From UBA6107 sp964533735 (GTDB lineage Bacteria; Chloroflexota; Anaerolineae; Anaerolineales; Anaerolineaceae): 17,030 nucleotides of DNA. The stretch spans positions 1 to 17,030 of the forward strand of contig CAZHMD010000028.1 of NCBI GenBank assembly GCA_964533735.1. Reading direction: 5' to 3'. Both the position numbers and the translations under genes were made by a program. Positions 13,728 to 17,030 of the stretch are shown piece by piece (positions within the stretch are counted from its first letter, which is position 1; every line of letters starts with the position of its first letter). The notes under the pieces were generated by a model, which saw only the letters and a list, made by a program, of their open reading frames with translations, had not been told where the DNA came from and ran no database searches.

Positions 13728-14888
13728 ATGAACTTTCATCGGATCCTCGATATCGATCTGCCGCCCGGTCAATCCGCTTTCCTGTGGGGGGCGAGGAAAA
13801 CTGGTAAAACCACCTTCCTGAAGAATAAATTCCCCGACAGTCTTCGCATTGACTTTCTGAAAACCGACACGTTTCTGGAATATCTGAAAGCTCCCTCGCT
13901 TCTGCGTGAAAGAATCCTGGCGAAAGATGAAAGTCGGCTCTTTCAGCCGATCATCCTGGACGAGGTGCAGAAAGTCCCTCATATACTGGACGAAGTCCAT
14001 TGGCTTATTGAAAACAGGGAGCTGTCATTCGTCCTGTGCGGCTCCAGCGCCAGAAAACTGAAACGGGGACACGCCAATCTGCTGGGAGGGAGGGCCTGGC
14101 GTTACCAGATGGCCCCCTTGACCTTTACCGAGACAGGTGAATGCAACCTGCTCAGGATTCTCAATCAGGGTTTGATTCCCTCCCATTACATGGCAAGAGA
14201 GGCGAACTACCGGAAAAGCCTGAAGGCATACGTAAGCGATTATCTGATCGAGGAGGTTTTTCAAGAGGGGCTGACCCGCAATATTCAGGCATTCTCCCGC
14301 TTTTTCGATGCATTGGGGCATTGTCAGGGAGAGCTGATCAATTTCGCCAATATTGCCCGCGACTGCGGAGTGGACGCCAAAACAGTGCGGGAGTATTTTT
14401 TCATCCTTGAAGATACGCTTGTCGGTTCGATGCTCTATCCCTACACCAGGAGAAAATCACGGGAAATCATTACCCAGATGCCGAAATTCTACCTGTTCGA
14501 CGTCGGCGTGGGGGGGTATCTCTCCCGAAGGATAGTTCTGGAAGAAAAAGGGGATCAGTTCGGGAGGGCGTTTGAACACTTCATCCATATGGAGTTGAGG
14601 GCATATAATCACTACTCCGAAAAGGATATGGACATACGCTACTGGCGGACGAAAGCAGGCCACGAAGTCGATTTCATCCTGGGTGATGAGATATGCATTG
14701 AAGTCAAAGGGACAGACCTGGTCAAGCCGTCGGACCTGAAGGGGATTGTTGCCTTCAAGGAGGAATGCAGACCAGGCAAGTCAATCGTAGTGTGTAATGA
14801 AAAAGAACCGCGACTGTGTGGCGATATCAGGATTATCCCTTGGCGGATGTTTCTGGAAGAGTTGTGGAACGGGGATATCGTAGCGTAA
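13728..14888 (+). CDS. ATP-binding protein of the DUF4143 family
   Basis: This 386-residue protein has a P-loop GARKTGKTT (22-30), Walker B QPIILDEVQKV, a sensor-like VLCGSSARKL, and a C-terminal DUF4143 region with FYLFDVGVGGYLSRR, FGRAFEHFIHMEL and a nuclease-like HEVDFIL...IEVKG motif. Such ATPases are widespread, often mobile or solitary, and their role is poorly known. I prefer the ATG at 13728 (11 bases after AAGGAG) over a GTG at 13719, which is only two bases from the ribosome site. It is the only gene on this strand inside the gvp region, has its own promoter, and lies between two 60-bp repeats, so it is probably an insertion unrelated to gas vesicles. Confidence 0.88.
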   Translation: MNFHRILDIDLPPGQSAFLWGARKTGKTTFLKNKFPDSLRIDFLKTDTFLEYLKAPSLLRERILAKDESRLFQPIILDEVQKVPHILDEVHWLIENRELSFVLCGSSARKLKRGHANLLGGRAWRYQMAPLTFTETGECNLLRILNQGLIPSHYMAREANYRKSLKAYVSDYLIEEVFQEGLTRNIQAFSRFFDALGHCQGELINFANIARDCGVDAKTVREYFFILEDTLVGSMLYPYTRRKSREIITQMPKFYLFDVGVGGYLSRRIVLEEKGDQFGRAFEHFIHMELRAYNHYSEKDMDIRYWRTKAGHEVDFILGDEICIEVKGTDLVKPSDLKGIVAFKEECRPGKSIVVCNEKEPRLCGDIRIIPWRMFLEELWNGDIVA

Positions 14889-14946
14889 TCGTAACCATGG
14901 AATCCATTCCTGCGATGACGGGAAGGCTTTTCCTACCCGCCGGCAT
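14887..14946. repeat. 60-bp direct repeat, right copy of the DUF4143 island
   Basis: It is the partner of 13483-13542 (90% identical). It starts inside the stop codon of the DUF4143 gene and also contains the last four codons and the stop codon of the response regulator read from the other strand. Confidence 0.85.
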
Positions 14947-15313
14947 TGTGGGTAATGACGCGCACGATCTCAACATGATCGAAGGGCTTGCCGATGAAGG
15001 CGTCGATCAGACCCGCCCGGCGGGCCCCTTCAATGGTCGGATCATCCTGGTAGAAGTAGCCGGAAACGATGACGATCGGCAGATGGGCATTGGTTTTACG
15101 GAGCGTCCGGGCCAACTCGAGACCGTCAATGTCCGGAAGTTTGGCGTCTAAAAAGGCCATGCCGAATGTATTGCTTTCCGTCAGGGCTATGGCTTCCCTG
15201 GCGCTCAAGGCCGTCCTACAGGCAAGACCCGTCTTGCGGATAATATTCTCCAGAATCCAGCACATCTCGGGCTCATCATCCACAACGAGAATCGGGGCCT
15301 GTTTTTCGTTCAT
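14933..15313 (-). CDS. Receiver-only response regulator
   Basis: This 126-residue protein is a single receiver domain: acidic pair D12-D13 (VVDDEPEM), phosphoacceptor D56 (AFLDAKLPDIDG), S84 (IVIVSGYF) and K109 (FIGKPFD). There is no DNA-binding or AAA+ output. Its ATG overlaps the kinase stop (ATGA, 15310-15313), so it is the cognate partner of that kinase. Its last codons and stop (HNAGG then TAG) lie inside the right 60-bp repeat (14887-14946). It may be a true single-domain regulator, or the remaining N-terminus of an NtrC-type sigma-54 activator cut off by the insertion. Confidence 0.9.
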   Translation of the reverse strand: MNEKQAPILVVDDEPEMCWILENIIRKTGLACRTALSAREAIALTESNTFGMAFLDAKLPDIDGLELARTLRKTNAHLPIVIVSGYFYQDDPTIEGARRAGLIDAFIGKPFDHVEIVRVITHNAGG

Positions 15314-16809
15314 GATTCACCTCCGCCAAAACGGGCGGGCAATGTTACGGTAAAGACACTGCCCCGCCCTTCCACGCTTTCCGCTTCAATGGTCCCCCGG
15401 TGCTGTTTTATGATAGAATAACAGAGAGACAGGCCGAGGCCGGTCCCTTGTCCCACGACGGAAGTCGTATAGAAAGGATCGAAGATCTTCCCGATTTCCC
15501 GGGGGGAGATGCCGCAACCGGTATCCGTAACCTGAACCCGGACATCCGGACGATCCATCTTCACATCAATTCCCAGGCGCCCGCCGGTGGGCATGGCGTT
15601 GATGGCGTTCAAAAAAAGATTCATGAAGACCTGCTGCAGCAATGTGGCCACCCCTTGCACCATGATCGGTACCCGGGGCAAGGATGTTTTCATGTCGATT
15701 TTGAGTATGTTGGCATGATAAGTGACCAGGGTCAGGGTTTCCTTGATCAGGGACTCCAGATTGACCAGGGTTGTCCGGGTCGTCGCGGAAGGATGGGAAT
15801 ATTTGAGGAGGTTCTCGATGATGGCCGAGGTCCGCTGGATGCCCTTGTGGATCTTATCCGCGCACTCCCGGCGAAATTCAGGCGTGCCGCCCTCTTCCAT
15901 TAGAAACTGGGCGCTGGACGAGCAAATGGCTAGGGGATTCCTGATCTCATGGGCAATGCCGCCCGCCATAACCCCAAGGGCGGCAAATTTCTGGGTTTGA
16001 TGCAGTTCCATCTCAAATTTCCTTCTCTCCGTCAAATCCCGGCCCACTGCCACGACGCCCACCGTCTGATTGGAACTGTCCTTCATAGGAGAAAAGACCC
16101 AGGACACGGGAATGAGGGTCTCCTGCCTGGTCCGCAAGGGGAATTCCTTCATCTGGCGGGCGTACTTACGGGTATCGATGCGAGAAAAAATCTCCCGGAT
16201 ATCCTTGCGATCCTCATCGGTGCAGAAATCGATAAAATCGTGTTCCCGCGCCTCCGCGGCGGGATAACCGGACAGCATCTCCGCCGCCGCATTCCACGTC
16301 AGAATCCTACCCTTTTTGTCCGTGGACAGGACGAGATCGCTGGCGCTCTCCACGACACTCCCCAGGTGACGCTCCACCTGCCGCACTTCTTCGCTAAGGC
16401 GCACCTGTTCAGTCACATCTTCCATCAGGAGGACGGCCCCTTCCACCTGCCCTTTCCAGATGAAGGGCAGGATGCTGTAGTAATAAATGCGGATGGGCAC
16501 CCCGGGGGCGCGGTAGGTCATCCGTTCTCCCTTGGTCGGTTGATTTTTTTCGATGACCTGGCGGATGCGCTTGGTAATATCCATCTGGTCGAGGATGACG
16601 GTGGGGAATACCTCTTCCAGCCGGTAGCCGATGGTATTGGCGAGGGTCCTTTGGCCTTTTTCGAGAAAATTGCGATTCGCCGAGACAATGCACATGTGCT
16701 GATCGATCATGAGGACGGACGAGGGGATCGCGTCCAGGAGCATGGTATAGAGCCGTTCGTACCGTCCCGAAAGGTCATGGCCGGTTGCTTTCGAGGTTTT
16801 GTCTTCCAT
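15310..16809 (-). CDS. Soluble PAS-PAS sensor histidine kinase (NtrB-like)
   Basis: This 499-residue protein has no membrane segment, so it senses a cytoplasmic signal. PAS 1 is at about 18-135 (AIPSSVLMIDQHMCIVSANR), followed by a short coiled coil. PAS 2 is at about 148-262 (ASDLVLSTDKKGRILTWNAA) and ends with GRDLTERRK. The H-box GGIAHEIRNPLA has phospho-acceptor H287. The catalytic domain shows an N-box NLFLNAINAM, DTGCGI, FDPFYTT and GQGTGLGLS. It autophosphorylates and passes the phosphate to the regulator that overlaps its 3' end. It starts 15 bases after the upstream GvpF/L gene (GGAGAGGG before the ATG), so it is built into the gvp cluster. The signal is unknown. Confidence 0.94.
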   Translation of the reverse strand: MEDKTSKATGHDLSGRYERLYTMLLDAIPSSVLMIDQHMCIVSANRNFLEKGQRTLANTIGYRLEEVFPTVILDQMDITKRIRQVIEKNQPTKGERMTYRAPGVPIRIYYYSILPFIWKGQVEGAVLLMEDVTEQVRLSEEVRQVERHLGSVVESASDLVLSTDKKGRILTWNAAAEMLSGYPAAEAREHDFIDFCTDEDRKDIREIFSRIDTRKYARQMKEFPLRTRQETLIPVSWVFSPMKDSSNQTVGVVAVGRDLTERRKFEMELHQTQKFAALGVMAGGIAHEIRNPLAICSSSAQFLMEEGGTPEFRRECADKIHKGIQRTSAIIENLLKYSHPSATTRTTLVNLESLIKETLTLVTYHANILKIDMKTSLPRVPIMVQGVATLLQQVFMNLFLNAINAMPTGGRLGIDVKMDRPDVRVQVTDTGCGISPREIGKIFDPFYTTSVVGQGTGLGLSLCYSIIKQHRGTIEAESVEGRGSVFTVTLPARFGGGES

Positions 16810-16824
16810 CTTTGCCCTCTCCTT

Positions 16825-17030
16825 TCATTTAGCCGCTGCGATATCAGGAGTGACAAAATTATAAGGCGGCCAGGGGCCGCTGAGCAGGGCCTTGGCGTCT
16901 CCGGTTTCCGCTACCCGCCCGAAGGTTTTCCGGAAACGGTTGACCTTGCCCTCCGGCGTCAGGAAATAGATGGATAGAATGACGGCGCCGTTTTTTGTCT
17001 CCGTTTCTGTCCGGTGTCTGGCGTAAAGAC
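16825..17030 (-). CDS. Second GvpF/GvpL protein, C-terminal part (cut by window edge)
   Basis: Only the last 67 codons are in the window. They read LYARHRTETETKNGAVILSI at the edge, then FLTPEGKVNRFRKTFGRVAE, and end GPWPPYNFVTPDIAAAK followed by TGA. GPWPPYNF is the C-terminal signature of GvpF/L. This is a different protein from the complete one at 8144 (which has GPWAPHNF), so the cluster has at least two members. It lies just upstream of, and in the same direction as, the sensor kinase, which makes the kinase part of a gvp transcript. Confidence 0.88.
   Translation of the reverse strand, partial: LYARHRTETETKNGAVILSIYFLTPEGKVNRFRKTFGRVAETGDAKALLSGPWPPYNFVTPDIAAAK

Noticed and set aside
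15949..16977. Long 342-codon frame on the plus strand
   Set aside because: It is antisense to the histidine kinase, whose motifs (H-box, PAS) are unmistakable; the plus-strand protein is His/Gly-rich and looks like a shadow.

Overview
The window is one end of a bacterial gas vesicle (gvp) gene cluster, next to a truncated poly-HAMP signalling gene and a few mobile-DNA scars. It looks like a metagenome-assembled Gram-negative genome. A run of 100 N is flanked on both sides by the same 55 bases, which is an assembly signature. Fairly GC-rich genes, sigma-54/NtrB-type signalling, dispersed palindromic repeats that insert in frame (the TDFKSVP peptide) and an ArsA-type ATPase among the gvp genes suggest Desulfobacterota (former Deltaproteobacteria) or a relative. 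That placement is inference; the window holds no rRNA or other marker gene.

Layout. 35-4233 (+): a membrane receptor with a duplicated extracytoplasmic region and a long array of about 91-residue HAMP units, split by the gap and ending inside a HAMP with no output domain. 4234-4714: an AT-rich stretch with a 55-codon coiled-coil gene (+) and an IS256-type transposase remnant (-). 4715-13294 (-): the main gvp operon, transcribed right to left from a strong-looking sigma-54 (-24/-12) promoter at 13370-13385. Its order is gvpA, GvpC-like, gvpA, hairpin terminator, longer GvpC-like, DnaJ-type zinc protein, gvpN, GvpV-like, Cys/His protein, GvpO-like, zinc ribbon, gvpF/L, gvpG, double ArsA-like ATPase, gvpJ/S, gvpK, gvpJ. 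13483-14946: an island with its own sigma-70-type promoter and a DUF4143 ATPase (+), bracketed by 60-bp direct repeats of 90% identity. 14933-17030 (-): a receiver-only response regulator, a soluble PAS/PAS histidine kinase and the C-terminal end of a second GvpF/L, so the cluster continues past the right edge.

How the genes may work together. GvpA forms the vesicle shell. The two GvpC-like proteins carry 33-residue repeats, the same period as the outer stiffening protein GvpC of cyanobacteria, and may coat the shell. GvpF/L, G, J, K, N and S act in nucleation and assembly. The ArsA-like ATPase and three putative zinc proteins may be chaperones for the very hydrophobic GvpA. The kinase/regulator pair and the sigma-54 promoter suggest the cluster is switched by a two-component signal. 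A terminator directly after the second gvpA probably keeps GvpA far more abundant than the assembly factors.

The least familiar parts are the [gvpA + GvpC-like] tandem module with a co-varying hairpin, the regulatory pair inside the gvp locus, and palindromic repeats inserted in frame into the ArsA-like protein and GvpK.
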